A DNA stretch of 64,000 nucleotides from Paenibacillus foliorum. GTDB lineage: Bacteria > Bacillota > Bacilli > Paenibacillales > NBRC-103111. Of the stretch, positions 15,804 to 24,572 are shown piece after piece (positions within the stretch are counted from its first letter, which is position 1; each line of letters starts with the position of its first letter). A model generated the notes under the pieces. It was not told the DNA's origin. It ran no database searches and was given only the letters and a program-made list of their open reading frames with translations. Location: assembly GCF_013141765.1 (NCBI RefSeq), contig NZ_WHOD01000119.1:112454-176453 (forward strand), given 5' to 3'. A program made the translations under genes and the position numbers.

Positions 15804-15836
15804 AAAAAAAAGGACCTTCCAATTATCGGAAGGCCC
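15804..15836 (-). terminator. Terminator of the M20 peptidase gene
   Basis: Minus strand GGGCCTTCC-gataatt-GGAAGGTCC followed by TTTTTTTT. Confidence 0.9.
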
Positions 15837-15883
15837 TGCAAACAGATACTTATGAAGCTTGTGAATTGTTACGGACTTGCTCC

Positions 15884-17017
15884 TTAAGCTCCTGCAACTT
15901 CTTTAACAATTTGAACAACAACCTCGGTCACTTTGACCAAGTCTTTAATCGCAATCTGCTCTTGTGTCGTATGGATGTGTTCATAGCCAACTGCCAAGTT
16001 GACTGTTGGTATCCCCATGCCATTAAACACATTGGCGTCACTACCCCCACCGGAATGGAACGTTCTTGGGGTGCAGCCCACTTTTTTCAATGCTTCCACG
16101 GCCAAATTAACGACCGGCGCTTCCAAATCATACATGTAAGCCGGATAAATAATCTCGCTCTGGAAATCGACCTGAGCACCCATCATAGCTGCTGCATCCT
16201 CACAAGCTTTGCGCATTGAAATCAGCTGGCGGTCCAGCTTATCCTGAACGATACTGCGCGCCTCTGCTTCCAGCTCAACACGGTCAACTACAATATTCGT
16301 CGCACCATTCACCCCTCCGGCGAATCGGCCGATATTGGCCGTTGTCTCACTATCAACCCGTCCTAGCTGCATCTGTGAAATAGCTTTACTGGCAACCGTA
16401 ATCGCGCTGATTCCTGATTCAGGATTAACTCCCGCATGAGCGGAACGTCCAGTGAACGCAATATTGACCTTTGCTTGTGTAGGTGCAGCTACCGCGATAT
16501 CTCCAATATCCCCATTGGAATCCAAAGCATATCCGAAATCAGCCTGCATCCATTTAGCATCCATCGCTCTTGAACCCTTCAGCCCCGCTTCTTCGCCTGC
16601 GGTTATGATAAACTGAATTTGTCCATGTTTGATGTTTTGTTCCTTCAGGACACGAATCGCTTCCAGCATAGCAGCCAAGCCAGCTTTATCGTCACTGCCC
16701 AGAATGGTCGTACCATCACTTCGAATAATGCCATCCTCGCCTATGATAGGCAAAATCCCTTTACCAGGAGTCACCGTATCCATGTGTGAGGTGAAAAAGA
16801 TGCGCGATACCTTGGCATCCGTCGTAGCAGCTAGTGTACATATCAGATTGCCAGAGCCATGTCCAATCTTCTCAGCAACATCATCTTCTTCCACACTTAA
16901 ACCAAGCTCTGTAAACTTTTTCTTTAGCACACGGCTAATTTCCTGCTCAGAACGGGTTTCGCTATCCACCTGCACCAACTCGATAAATTCGGTCACCAAT
17001 CGTTTTTCCTGAATCAT
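15884..17017 (-). CDS. M20-family peptidase, PepT-like (YqjE group)
   Basis: 377 residues, similar in length and motifs to B. subtilis YqjE. Zinc-ligand and catalytic motifs are present: TSHMDTV (about 77-83), LGSDDKAG (about 107-114), TAGEEAGLKGS (about 140-150) and the late EHIHTTQE. A lid dimerisation domain sits between about 180 and 290. It should release N-terminal residues from tri- or small peptides. ATG 17017 with AGGAAAGAG upstream. Followed by a terminator; no evident operon partners. Confidence 0.9.
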   Translation of the reverse strand: MIQEKRLVTEFIELVQVDSETRSEQEISRVLKKKFTELGLSVEEDDVAEKIGHGSGNLICTLAATTDAKVSRIFFTSHMDTVTPGKGILPIIGEDGIIRSDGTTILGSDDKAGLAAMLEAIRVLKEQNIKHGQIQFIITAGEEAGLKGSRAMDAKWMQADFGYALDSNGDIGDIAVAAPTQAKVNIAFTGRSAHAGVNPESGISAITVASKAISQMQLGRVDSETTANIGRFAGGVNGATNIVVDRVELEAEARSIVQDKLDRQLISMRKACEDAAAMMGAQVDFQSEIIYPAYMYDLEAPVVNLAVEALKKVGCTPRTFHSGGGSDANVFNGMGIPTVNLAVGYEHIHTTQEQIAIKDLVKVTEVVVQIVKEVAGA

Positions 17018-17094
17018 CTCTTTCCTCCTATGCCCGTTTTAAGTTAAAATAGTATTACTAACAACTGAATTGTCACTAAGAGGAGTTGAATTTG

Positions 17095-17190
17095 ATGCGA
17101 AACAAGCTAGTGTTTAAAGTTATTATTTACTTAATGATCGCTTCCATGCTGTTATCAACGTTATTATTTACCGTTAATTTATTTATGTAA
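17095..17190 (+). CDS. prli42: Prli42-like 31-aa membrane miniprotein
   Basis: A one-helix miniprotein, MRNKLVFKVIIYLMIASML followed by LSTLLFTVNLFM. A basic N terminus followed by Tyr-Leu-Met-Ile-Ala and Ser-Thr-Leu-Leu-Phe matches the pattern of Prli42, the peptide that anchors the stressosome to the membrane in Listeria and is widespread in Bacillales. AGAGGAG lies 8 nt before the ATG. It is convergent with bkdB and only 9 nt separates their ends, with no obvious terminator. Assignment is by resemblance. Confidence 0.65.
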   Translation: MRNKLVFKVIIYLMIASMLLSTLLFTVNLFM

Positions 17191-17199
17191 CGCCCTAAC

Positions 17200-18570
17200 T
17201 CAATACAACTTGGATTCCTGATTATAAGACTCCATGTTTTCCTTGACGCGCTGCAGGAATCGCCCACAAATAACTCCGTCCAAAATACGGTGATCTAAGG
17301 ACAAGCATAGGTTGGCCATAGAACGAACCGCTATCATATCTTGAATAACAACAGGCTTTTTGACAATAGATTCAAAGGTCAATATAGCGGCCTGTGGATA
17401 GTTGATGATCGGATATGAAGCAATAGAACCGAACGATCCTGTATTATTCACTGTAAAGGTTCCACCTTGCAAATCATTAAGGGACAGCTTGCCGGCTCTG
17501 GCCTTTCGAGATAAGTCATCTACTTCTCGAGCCAGACCGGCTATATTTTTTTGATCCGCTTTTTTGATAACGGGAGTAATAACAGAATCCTCGGTCCCTA
17601 CTGCCAATGATATGTTAATATCGCGCTTCACAATTATTTTATCGACGGCCCAAACAGAGTTCATGATTGGATAATCTTTAATCGCACTTACAACTGCTTT
17701 AAGCATAAAAGACAGATAGGTTAGGTTGACGCCTTCTTTTTGTTTAAATTCATCCTTAAGCTTATTCCGAAGCAATACAAGATTAGTGACATCAACTTCT
17801 ATCATGGTCCAGGCATGAGGAATTTCTGTCACGCTTTGGCGCATCCGAGTCGCGATCATATTACGGATCGGGGTGACATCGATCAAATATTCACTACGAC
17901 CTTCAAGTTCTTGACCTTCCACCTCAATATTAGGTAAAGGCGGGTTATGCGATAGATGGATACCCGTCGATCTTACAGGTCCTTTTGGCTGGCTTGGAAT
18001 AAATATATCCCCGCTTTCAATTGCAGGAGCAGATTTGCTTCCATTTACTGGTTCGGAACCGGCGACGGTGCGTATAGGGTTGCCCGATGCAGTGAAGGCT
18101 TCAATATCTTTGCGCGTAATACGCCCCCCCAAGCCGGTGCCGCGAACATCCTCAAGTCGTATTCCTTGCTCAGCCGCCAGCTTAAGCACTGCCGGTGAGT
18201 ACCTGCTGCGCATGCTCTCATCTGCCTGAGAAGCCTGAGAAGTGGTCTGAACAGCAGCACTCCCAGCCGGACGGCTTACAGCATTAGGGATGGATGATGA
18301 CTCTGATGAGCTGCCACCAGCCTCCTCAATGATACAAATCGCCTCACCTACTGCAGCAGTAACACCTTCATCAACTAACAGCTTTGTTAATCGGCCTGCA
18401 ATCGGTGATGGCATTTCTGTTGTTACTTTATCTGTGATCAACTCACATAACGCATCATATTCTTCTATGTAATCACCAGGCTTTTTGAGCCATTTGCCTA
18501 TTGTTGCTGAGACGAGACTTTCTGCAAGATGCGGAACCGTTACTTCCGTTTCTCGTTTATTTCCGCTCAT
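17200..18570 (-). CDS. bkdB: Branched-chain 2-oxoacid dehydrogenase E2 (lipoamide acyltransferase)
   Basis: 456 residues from ATG 18570 (AAAGGAGG upstream). Lipoyl domain (1-85) with lipoylated Lys48 in ITDKVTTEMPSP; peripheral subunit-binding domain (about 128-165, YSPAVLKLAAEQGI...GLGGRITRKDIEAF); catalytic domain with SLDHRILDG, His427 and Asp431. It transfers the acyl group from E1 to CoA, giving isobutyryl-, isovaleryl- and 2-methylbutyryl-CoA, the primers for branched fatty acids. Last gene of lpdA-bkdAA-bkdAB-bkdB. A C/G-tract leader separates it from bkdAB. Confidence 0.93.
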   Translation of the reverse strand: MSGNKRETEVTVPHLAESLVSATIGKWLKKPGDYIEEYDALCELITDKVTTEMPSPIAGRLTKLLVDEGVTAAVGEAICIIEEAGGSSSESSSIPNAVSRPAGSAAVQTTSQASQADESMRSRYSPAVLKLAAEQGIRLEDVRGTGLGGRITRKDIEAFTASGNPIRTVAGSEPVNGSKSAPAIESGDIFIPSQPKGPVRSTGIHLSHNPPLPNIEVEGQELEGRSEYLIDVTPIRNMIATRMRQSVTEIPHAWTMIEVDVTNLVLLRNKLKDEFKQKEGVNLTYLSFMLKAVVSAIKDYPIMNSVWAVDKIIVKRDINISLAVGTEDSVITPVIKKADQKNIAGLAREVDDLSRKARAGKLSLNDLQGGTFTVNNTGSFGSIASYPIINYPQAAILTFESIVKKPVVIQDMIAVRSMANLCLSLDHRILDGVICGRFLQRVKENMESYNQESKLY

Positions 18571-18644
18571 ATGATTTCCTCCTTTATTCGCTCCCCCCAC
18601 CCCCAGGGATTTTCCCCTCAGGGAGGGTTTGGGAGGGGGACCTC
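18571..18644 (-). other. C-tract/G-tract spacer between bkdAB and bkdB
   Basis: 74 bp that, read with the operon, begins with runs of C (CCCCCTCCC, CCCTCCC) and ends with runs of G (GGGG, GGGGG, GGGGGG) just before the bkdB ribosome binding site. It can fold into a G/C-rich hairpin that would affect mRNA processing or bkdB translation. Very unlike the surrounding base composition. Confidence 0.5.
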
Positions 18645-19625
18645 CTAGAATTCCGCTAGATCGCGCATAGCATCCTTAATCTTATCCGAGCTTAGCAAGT
18701 AGAACTTCTCCATGGGCGGGTTCATTCCAACTGCCGGTACATCGGGAGCGCACAGCCTTCTGATCGGTGCGTCTAGTTCAAAAAGCAGCTCTTCGGCAAT
18801 AATCGCCGATACTTCAGCTCCGACTCCGCCTGTCTTATTATCCTCATGGATAATCAGCACCTTGCCCGTTTTAGAGGTTGCTTCAAGAATAGCGTCCTTA
18901 TCTAGAGGCTGAATCGTACGCAAATCCAAAATATGCACGCTGATACCTTCCTTAGCTAGCTCTTCGGCAGCTTGCAGCGCATATTGTACGGTAATACCGT
19001 AGGAAATAACGGTAATATCCGTTCCTTGTCTTTTAATATCAGCTTTCCCAATTTCGATTACATAGTCACCTTCAGGCACCTCACCGGTCACGCCGAGATA
19101 ACATTTTTTATGTTCAAAATAAAGCACAGGATCCGCATCGCGAATCGCCGCTTTCATCAACCCTTTTGCATCATAAGGATTAGATGGAGCTACCATTTTC
19201 AAGCCTGGTGTTCCGAAAAAAACCGATTCCGGGCATTGTGAATGATAGAGTGCACCGCCGCCGGTAGCACCATAAGGCGCACGAACAACAATCGGACAAT
19301 TCCAATCATTGTTGGAACGATAACGGATACGTGCTGCTTCACTAATAATTTGATTCGTTGCTGGGAAAATAAAATCAGCAAACTGCATTTCAGCAATTGG
19401 CTTCATTCCGTACATTGCAGCGCCAATTGCGACCCCAGCGATAGCCGACTCTGCCAATGGTGTGTCCATAACACGATCTTCACCGAATTTATCACGAAGC
19501 CCTTTGGTTGCATTCAGAACGCCGCCTTTACCGACATCCTCACCAAGAACAAATACGGATTCATCCCGCTCCATCTCTTCATACATGGCGGAACGGATGG
19601 CTTCCAAATAAGTAATAACCGCCAT
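18645..19625 (-). CDS. bkdAB: Branched-chain 2-oxoacid dehydrogenase E1 beta
   Basis: 326 residues, typical E1beta length. Transketolase-like pyrimidine-binding domain with LGEDVGKGGVL (residues about 27-37) and MQFADFIFPA, and a C-terminal domain with VHILDLRTIQPLD and IIHEDNKTGGVGAEV. With E1alpha it decarboxylates branched-chain 2-oxoacids using thiamine diphosphate and reductively acylates the E2 lipoyl group. Its ATG overlaps the E1alpha stop (TAATG), so the subunits are translationally coupled. Confidence 0.94.
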   Translation of the reverse strand: MAVITYLEAIRSAMYEEMERDESVFVLGEDVGKGGVLNATKGLRDKFGEDRVMDTPLAESAIAGVAIGAAMYGMKPIAEMQFADFIFPATNQIISEAARIRYRSNNDWNCPIVVRAPYGATGGGALYHSQCPESVFFGTPGLKMVAPSNPYDAKGLMKAAIRDADPVLYFEHKKCYLGVTGEVPEGDYVIEIGKADIKRQGTDITVISYGITVQYALQAAEELAKEGISVHILDLRTIQPLDKDAILEATSKTGKVLIIHEDNKTGGVGAEVSAIIAEELLFELDAPIRRLCAPDVPAVGMNPPMEKFYLLSSDKIKDAMRDLAEF

Positions 19626-20638
19626 TACCGCACCTCCCCTTCTTCTGCATAGACATGCCTTAATGTGTCCTCTGGTAACGGAAAGGGAGCTTGCTCCGCA
19701 TAACGTGTAGCATCCGTAATTTCCTGCTTCAGCTGCTCCAGAAGCTCTGTTTCCTGTTCATCGCTCCACAAGCCACAATCAACCAGATACTTCCTAAATT
19801 TCGGAATTCCATCCTTCGCACGATTCTCTTCCACTTCTTCTTTCGTACGATAGAGCATATCGTCATCGGATGTGGAGTGCGGCGATATCCGGTACATTAC
19901 AGCTTCAATCAGTGTTGGTCCTTCACCGCGGATAGCACGCTCACGCGCTTCCTTCATAACACGGTAAACCTCCAGAGCATCGTTGCCGTCTACCTTGATG
20001 CCGGGAAAACCATAACCTGCTGCACGCTCTGCTATACTTCCTGAAATCTGCTTATGCAGCGGGACCGAGATTGCATATTGGTTATTCTCGCACATTAATA
20101 TGACAGGCAGTTTATGAACGCCGGCAAAATTACAACCCTCATGGAAATCACCTTGATTGCTTGAGCCTTCTCCAAAGGTTACAAAGGAGACAAAATCCTG
20201 CTTCTTCATTTTTGCAGCCAAAGCAAACCCAACAGCGTGTGGGACTTGCGTTGTTACTGGGCTGGAGCCCGTCACAATATTGAGTTTTTTATGACTGAAA
20301 TGACCAGGCATTTGCCTGCCTCCGCTATTCGGATCCTCTGCTTTTGCAAACACGGATAGCATTAATTCCGTAACAGACATCCCTACAGAAAGTACAAACC
20401 CGTAATCACGGTAATATGGCAAGAAATAGTCTTTTCCTTGTTCCAACGCAAAGGCTGCCGCTACTTGAGCAACCTCTTGACCGATCCCGGAAACGTGAAA
20501 CCCAATTTTACCCGAACGCTGCAATAAAAATCCCCGCTCGTCAAATTTTCTTGCTTTTTGCATAAATCTATACATCTCAACTGCGCGCTCGTCAGACAGT
20601 CCAAGCTTGCGGTGCTTCGCTAATTGTCCGATAGACAT
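19625..20638 (-). CDS. bkdAA: Branched-chain 2-oxoacid dehydrogenase E1 alpha
   Basis: 337 residues. Thiamine diphosphate motif GEGSSNQGDFHEGCNFAGV followed by CENNQYAISV (about residues 157-190), and the phosphorylation-loop-like region MYRISPHSTSDD (about 250-262). It forms the heterotetramer with BkdAB. ATG 20638 preceded by AAGGGGG. A 138-bp gap to lpdA could contain a second promoter, but none is clear. Unlike B. subtilis, ptb, bcd, buk and bkdR are absent from the locus. Confidence 0.94.
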   Translation of the reverse strand: MSIGQLAKHRKLGLSDERAVEMYRFMQKARKFDERGFLLQRSGKIGFHVSGIGQEVAQVAAAFALEQGKDYFLPYYRDYGFVLSVGMSVTELMLSVFAKAEDPNSGGRQMPGHFSHKKLNIVTGSSPVTTQVPHAVGFALAAKMKKQDFVSFVTFGEGSSNQGDFHEGCNFAGVHKLPVILMCENNQYAISVPLHKQISGSIAERAAGYGFPGIKVDGNDALEVYRVMKEARERAIRGEGPTLIEAVMYRISPHSTSDDDMLYRTKEEVEENRAKDGIPKFRKYLVDCGLWSDEQETELLEQLKQEITDATRYAEQAPFPLPEDTLRHVYAEEGEVR

Positions 20639-20776
20639 GGGTGCAACCCCCTTCTAACTCCATAATTGTTACTAGGTACTAATACTTACCTCTATAAGTA
20701 TATTATAAACCGTTTTAAAAATGAACACAATTTTTAAAACAAATAAATACCGCAATTGGCCCACTCTATGTATCAA

Positions 20777-22198
20777 TTAAATCCCAATCGCGCGGCCATC
20801 CACGGCCAGCATCGCTTCACCCAATGCCTCAGAGAGCGTCGGATGTGGATGAATAGTTTGTCCGACCTCCCAAGGAGTTGCATCCAATACTTGGGCTAAT
20901 GCGGCTTCGGAAATATAATCAGTTACATGAGCGCCGATCATATGAACACCAAGGATATCATTGGTTTTTTTATCAGCAATGACCTTAACAAAACCATCGG
21001 AATCGCCATTAACCAGAGCTTTTCCAAGCGCAGAAAAAGGAAACCGTCCGACCTTAACCTCATGTCCACGATCCAACGCTTGCTGCTGTGTCCACCCAAT
21101 AGAGGCCGCTTCCGGACGTGTATATACGCAGCGCGGTACTTGATGCGCACCGAAGATATGAGGCTTCAGCCCGCTTGCATGCTCCACTGCAATTATCCCT
21201 TCATGACCAGCGACATGGGCAAGCTGCAGCCCTCCATTGACATCTCCAATAGCATATATGTGCGATTCTGTCGTTTGCATGAATTCATTAACGCGAATAG
21301 CACCGTTGTCGATCTTAATATCGGTGCCTTCCAATCCGATTCCTTCAACGTTAGCTTGACGTCCAACGCTTACCAACACCTTGTCCGCTTGAAGCTGCTG
21401 CTGCTCACCCTTGCGTTCAAACTTGACGGTTACTTGTCCTGCGTCAACCCTCGTATCTTCCGCTAAAACGCGGGCATCGGTCAGAACTTGAACGCCCCTC
21501 TTCTTAAGCACCCGCTCCATTTCTTTGGAAATGTCGGTATCCTCAGTAGGCAGTAATCTGGATGCATATTCAACAACCGTCACCTTAACCCCAAAGTCAC
21601 TTAGCATGGAAGCCCACTCTACGCCAATGACGCCTCCACCAACTATGATTATCGAGGAGGGCAATGCCTCTAGCTCCAACGCTTCATCACTGCTAATAAT
21701 GAAGCTTCCGTCAGTCTTTAGACCGGGCAGCTGCTTAGGCCTCGATCCAGTTGCTATGATCAGCTTCTCCGGTGTAAGTGTAATAATTTCTCCATCGTCT
21801 TGCTCCACGGAAACAACCCCGCTTCTCGGTGAAAAGATCGAAGGCCCAATTATACGGCCATTACCGTAAAACACTTGTATCTTATGCTTACTCATTAAGT
21901 ATTGGACACCCTTATGCAGCTGTTCTACTATGCTGAGCTTGCGTGATTGTACTTTGGGAAAATTCAATTGTACGGAGGACGCTTCAATGCCATACTTATC
22001 GCTATCCAGCATAGTTGCATATACTTCTGCACTGCGCAGCAATGCCTTGCTAGGTATACAGCCGCGATGCAAGCATGTCCCTCCGAGCTTTTCTCGTTCC
22101 ACGACGGCAACCGTTTTTCCTAATTGTGCGGCGCGGACGGCTGCTATATATCCTCCCGTTCCTCCTCCGAGGATTACGATGTCAAAAGCTTGCGTCAT
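20777..22198 (-). CDS. lpdA: Dihydrolipoamide dehydrogenase (E3)
   Basis: 473 residues. N-terminal FAD site ILGGGTGGYIAAVRAAQLG, redox-active disulfide Cys42/Cys47 (GGTCLHRGCIPSK), NAD site IIVGGGVIGVEWASML (about 182-197) and the C-terminal catalytic HPHPTLSE. It reoxidises the dihydrolipoyl arm of BkdB with NAD+. First gene of the bkd operon, so it is the complex-specific E3 (LpdV type). ATG 22198; the AGGAGG 10 nt upstream is the end of a dispersed hairpin repeat. Confidence 0.95.
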   Translation of the reverse strand: MTQAFDIVILGGGTGGYIAAVRAAQLGKTVAVVEREKLGGTCLHRGCIPSKALLRSAEVYATMLDSDKYGIEASSVQLNFPKVQSRKLSIVEQLHKGVQYLMSKHKIQVFYGNGRIIGPSIFSPRSGVVSVEQDDGEIITLTPEKLIIATGSRPKQLPGLKTDGSFIISSDEALELEALPSSIIIVGGGVIGVEWASMLSDFGVKVTVVEYASRLLPTEDTDISKEMERVLKKRGVQVLTDARVLAEDTRVDAGQVTVKFERKGEQQQLQADKVLVSVGRQANVEGIGLEGTDIKIDNGAIRVNEFMQTTESHIYAIGDVNGGLQLAHVAGHEGIIAVEHASGLKPHIFGAHQVPRCVYTRPEAASIGWTQQQALDRGHEVKVGRFPFSALGKALVNGDSDGFVKVIADKKTNDILGVHMIGAHVTDYISEAALAQVLDATPWEVGQTIHPHPTLSEALGEAMLAVDGRAIGI

Positions 22199-22208
22199 GT
22201 TTATTCAA

Positions 22209-22252
22209 CCTCCTATGAGTTTTGCTTTAGCAAAACAAATCTTCCTAAGCAT
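22209..22252 (-). repeat. SD-linked hairpin repeat 5' of lpdA
   Basis: Read toward lpdA: TGCTTAGGAAGATTT, perfect hairpin GTTTTGC-TAAA-GCAAAAC, then TCATAGGAGG as ribosome binding site 10 nt from the ATG. Confidence 0.85.
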
Positions 22253-22436
22253 CTGCTTAATTTTATATAGTAAAAGTTACTACATAAGCAGTAGTTTAAT
22301 CTATGATTCTCTTATTGTAACCCTATTTCATGTGATAAATATAGCACAATTTGCGAAAGATGAATGAAATATGGTCAATAATATGGTACTTTAAAACTTG
22401 TAGTTTTGCACTAAGCAGGAAGAAAAGGAGCTCGGC

Positions 22437-22706
22437 ATGAAAGTTATGATTGCCCGTTTTATCGCTGTAATGATGCTAGTCATACCCGGAGTTATGGCTA
22501 CCTATGGATTTTTAGCTATGAAAGATGCTTGGTTCGCCCAGTTCGGAGCAATTGAGGCGGAACCTCATATACAATGGGGAAAGCTGGTCATCGGACTGAT
22601 CTTATTTTTGGCAGGAGTTTCCTACCTTGGAGGATGGATTTTTTTCCGTGACCGCAAGCGCAATTATGTCGCTCCCCGCTTCAAAGTAAAGCGTAAAAGA
22701 CAATAA
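22437..22706 (+). CDS. yqzF: DUF2627 membrane protein (YqzF)
   Basis: 89 residues with two membrane helices (about 6-26 and 42-64) and a basic C-terminal tail (FRDRKRNYVAP...KRKRQ), hence probably anchored with both ends inside. The family (B. subtilis YqzF) lies next to the bkd operon in B. subtilis too, as here where it diverges from lpdA. Function unknown. ATG 22437 preceded by AAAGGAG; followed by a terminator at 22748-22773. Confidence 0.82.
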   Translation: MKVMIARFIAVMMLVIPGVMATYGFLAMKDAWFAQFGAIEAEPHIQWGKLVIGLILFLAGVSYLGGWIFFRDRKRNYVAPRFKVKRKRQ

Positions 22707-22747
22707 AAGCCTTCACCTGAGATGGTGCGGCTCCTATGTACTTCTTA

Positions 22748-22773
22748 GAAAAACTCCGATTTGGAGTTTTTCT
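22748..22773 (+). terminator. Terminator of yqzF
   Basis: GAAAAACTCC-gattt-GGAGTTTTTC; T-rich on both strands, so possibly bidirectional. Confidence 0.85.
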
Positions 22774-22884
22774 TCGTTGATTTTATAGTATCAGCTGCTA
22801 CTTCACTTCGCACTATGTTCGAGAAACTTATAGGATTCTTTAGTCTAAAAGCTAACCTACACATTGCGAAGTCGTTGTCTGCGA

Positions 22885-23793
22885 TTAAACTCTACCGTGT
22901 CGACCTAAAAGGTCAAACCAATGAAGCAAACGATTGCGTTCTATAAGAGTACTCAGTGAAGATCGCCAAGTCAAAATATGCAAGAATACCATCAAAATCA
23001 GCCATACAGCCTGCATCATCCATCCGGCAGAAAGGATCACCCAGCAGCCACCTGCAAAGCCCAGTATATTGGCTCCCGTGTCGCCCAGCATCAGCTCCCC
23101 CCGCAAATCCGGGCCAAGCAGAAAGCAGGCACCAATCATCAAAGGAAGGATAAAGGGTAGAAGCCACAAGCTTGTAGCCAAGCTGTTTTCCATGACCGTA
23201 CTAGGATATAACCAAATGCCAGAGGTCAGTAAAACAGCAGACAATGCAAAAAAACTTTTTAACGCTCGGCCCGGCCGTAAATCCAGTAGATTCATCCCAT
23301 TTGTCATAAGCATTAGTAAAAGAGTGCAACAGACCCACTGTAAGAAGGATATCTCCGTTTGTTGGAGCACAAACACTGTTGCTGCTATTGCTGTTCCAGC
23401 AGCTTTTAACAGCCCTGTGCTGAGTAGCCTGCTTTCCTTCCACAGTCTCCAATGACCCGCAATCCCTTTTACTTCTTTCATTCCTGACGCATCGTCCATG
23501 AAGCCCAATAATGCTATTACACTGAGACTCATTGAATAAGTTATAAACAGGGAGAAGTGTTGACCTATAAAGGATCCTTCCTCCCCCCATAACCTGTCCA
23601 AAACCGATATGATTACCGTCTCCAGTAATATTAGGAGCCATAACAATAGCCCACATGCCGTTGGGATAGTTTCACCTCGATAATTCCTGTCTACTAATCC
23701 ATGCGCCTCCATAAAGCTCGACATTAATGGTAACAAGGCCCGGCTAGCCAGCGCCAGTAGTCCACATTGAAGCAGCATGACTATTATCAGCAT
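22885..23793 (-). CDS. MraY/WecA-type polyprenyl-phosphate sugar-1-phosphate transferase
   Basis: 302 residues with about nine or ten membrane helices. Family motifs: GFMDD (about 99-103), the cytoplasmic loop NLLDLRPGRALK (about 163-174) and MLGDTGANILG (about 233-243). Enzymes of this group attach a sugar-1-phosphate from a UDP-sugar to undecaprenyl phosphate. NLLDLRPGRA differs from the NxDGxDGLA loop of true MraY, so it is a variant, not the peptidoglycan enzyme. The ATG at 23793 overlaps the GT2 stop by 7 nt (ATGCTGA), so the two are coupled. Confidence 0.8.
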   Translation of the reverse strand: MLIIVMLLQCGLLALASRALLPLMSSFMEAHGLVDRNYRGETIPTACGLLLWLLILLETVIISVLDRLWGEEGSFIGQHFSLFITYSMSLSVIALLGFMDDASGMKEVKGIAGHWRLWKESRLLSTGLLKAAGTAIAATVFVLQQTEISFLQWVCCTLLLMLMTNGMNLLDLRPGRALKSFFALSAVLLTSGIWLYPSTVMENSLATSLWLLPFILPLMIGACFLLGPDLRGELMLGDTGANILGFAGGCWVILSAGWMMQAVWLILMVFLHILTWRSSLSTLIERNRLLHWFDLLGRHGRV

Positions 23794-24491
23794 ATCGGCT
23801 TTGTCCAGCGCGTCCACAGCGTTTCTCCGACAGCACATAGCTGTTTGCCTCGATGCAACCAGCCTTGCATATCCCGCCCTGTTTCCCTGTGTGCAAATGG
23901 AATCATCAGCTCCTGCACCCTATAACCTAACTTCACAGCATCTATGGTCAGACCAACCTCTACGCCAAAGCCACCGGATACTCGGCCAATACGTTCCATC
24001 ACTTCCCTTTGTATAGCCCTTTGACCGGACAATGGCGCAGTTGTCTCGAATCCAGACAGGCGGTATACTCCATGTTTCGCCAGCATTTTCACAAAACCGA
24101 AGCCGCCTCGTTTTTTCGCTGCAGGTAGACGTGCAATAACCATGTCTGCTTGTTCCGCACTAATTGGCGCAATAAGCTCAGGGAACCATTGCGCTGTTGC
24201 TTCTAAGTCAGCATCTAGAAACACCAACACATTACCTCGCGATGCCCTACTTCCAGTATTCATTGCCGCCCCTTTACCGCGGCGAAAAGGGTGACGAACA
24301 ATCTTATCCGCCCATGGGATAGCTCTAGAATAAGTTTCATCCGTACTTCCATCATCAACAACAATTAGCTCATAAGAGAAGCCATTTGTTTTATCAGCAG
24401 CAGACCTGTAGATGGCCTTCAAAGTTTCAGCTATATACATCTCTTCATTCCAAGCAGGGATTATTATGGATACATCCAGCATTGCCTTCAT
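23787..24491 (-). CDS. Family 2 glycosyltransferase
   Basis: 234 residues from ATG 24491 (AAAGGGG upstream; the longer ATG at 24551 has none). GT-A fold signature SIIIPAWNEE at the N terminus, ELIVVDDGSTDET, KGAAMNTG and the DxD motif LDADLEA (about 93-99); later SGQRAIQRE. No membrane helices, so a cytoplasmic enzyme probably adding a sugar to a polyprenyl-linked acceptor made by the downstream transferase. Donor and acceptor unknown. Confidence 0.88.
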   Translation of the reverse strand: MKAMLDVSIIIPAWNEEMYIAETLKAIYRSAADKTNGFSYELIVVDDGSTDETYSRAIPWADKIVRHPFRRGKGAAMNTGSRASRGNVLVFLDADLEATAQWFPELIAPISAEQADMVIARLPAAKKRGGFGFVKMLAKHGVYRLSGFETTAPLSGQRAIQREVMERIGRVSGGFGVEVGLTIDAVKLGYRVQELMIPFAHRETGRDMQGWLHRGKQLCAVGETLWTRWTKPIC

Positions 24492-24572
24492 ATTTGGAGC
24501 CCCTTTCCTATAAAACGACAAAAGCATCCAAAAATAGCGGAGCCAAAACAACGAATTTCTAAGCAGCCTGTA

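Noticed and set aside
20927..21466. 179-codon plus-strand ORF inside lpdA
   Set aside because: Antisense shadow of lpdA without ribosome binding site or recognisable domain.
22317..22357. Possible sigma-L (-24/-12) promoter for the bkd operon
   Set aside because: AGCAC and TTGC motifs occur but with the wrong spacing; no TGGCAC-N5-TTGC match and no bkdR nearby.
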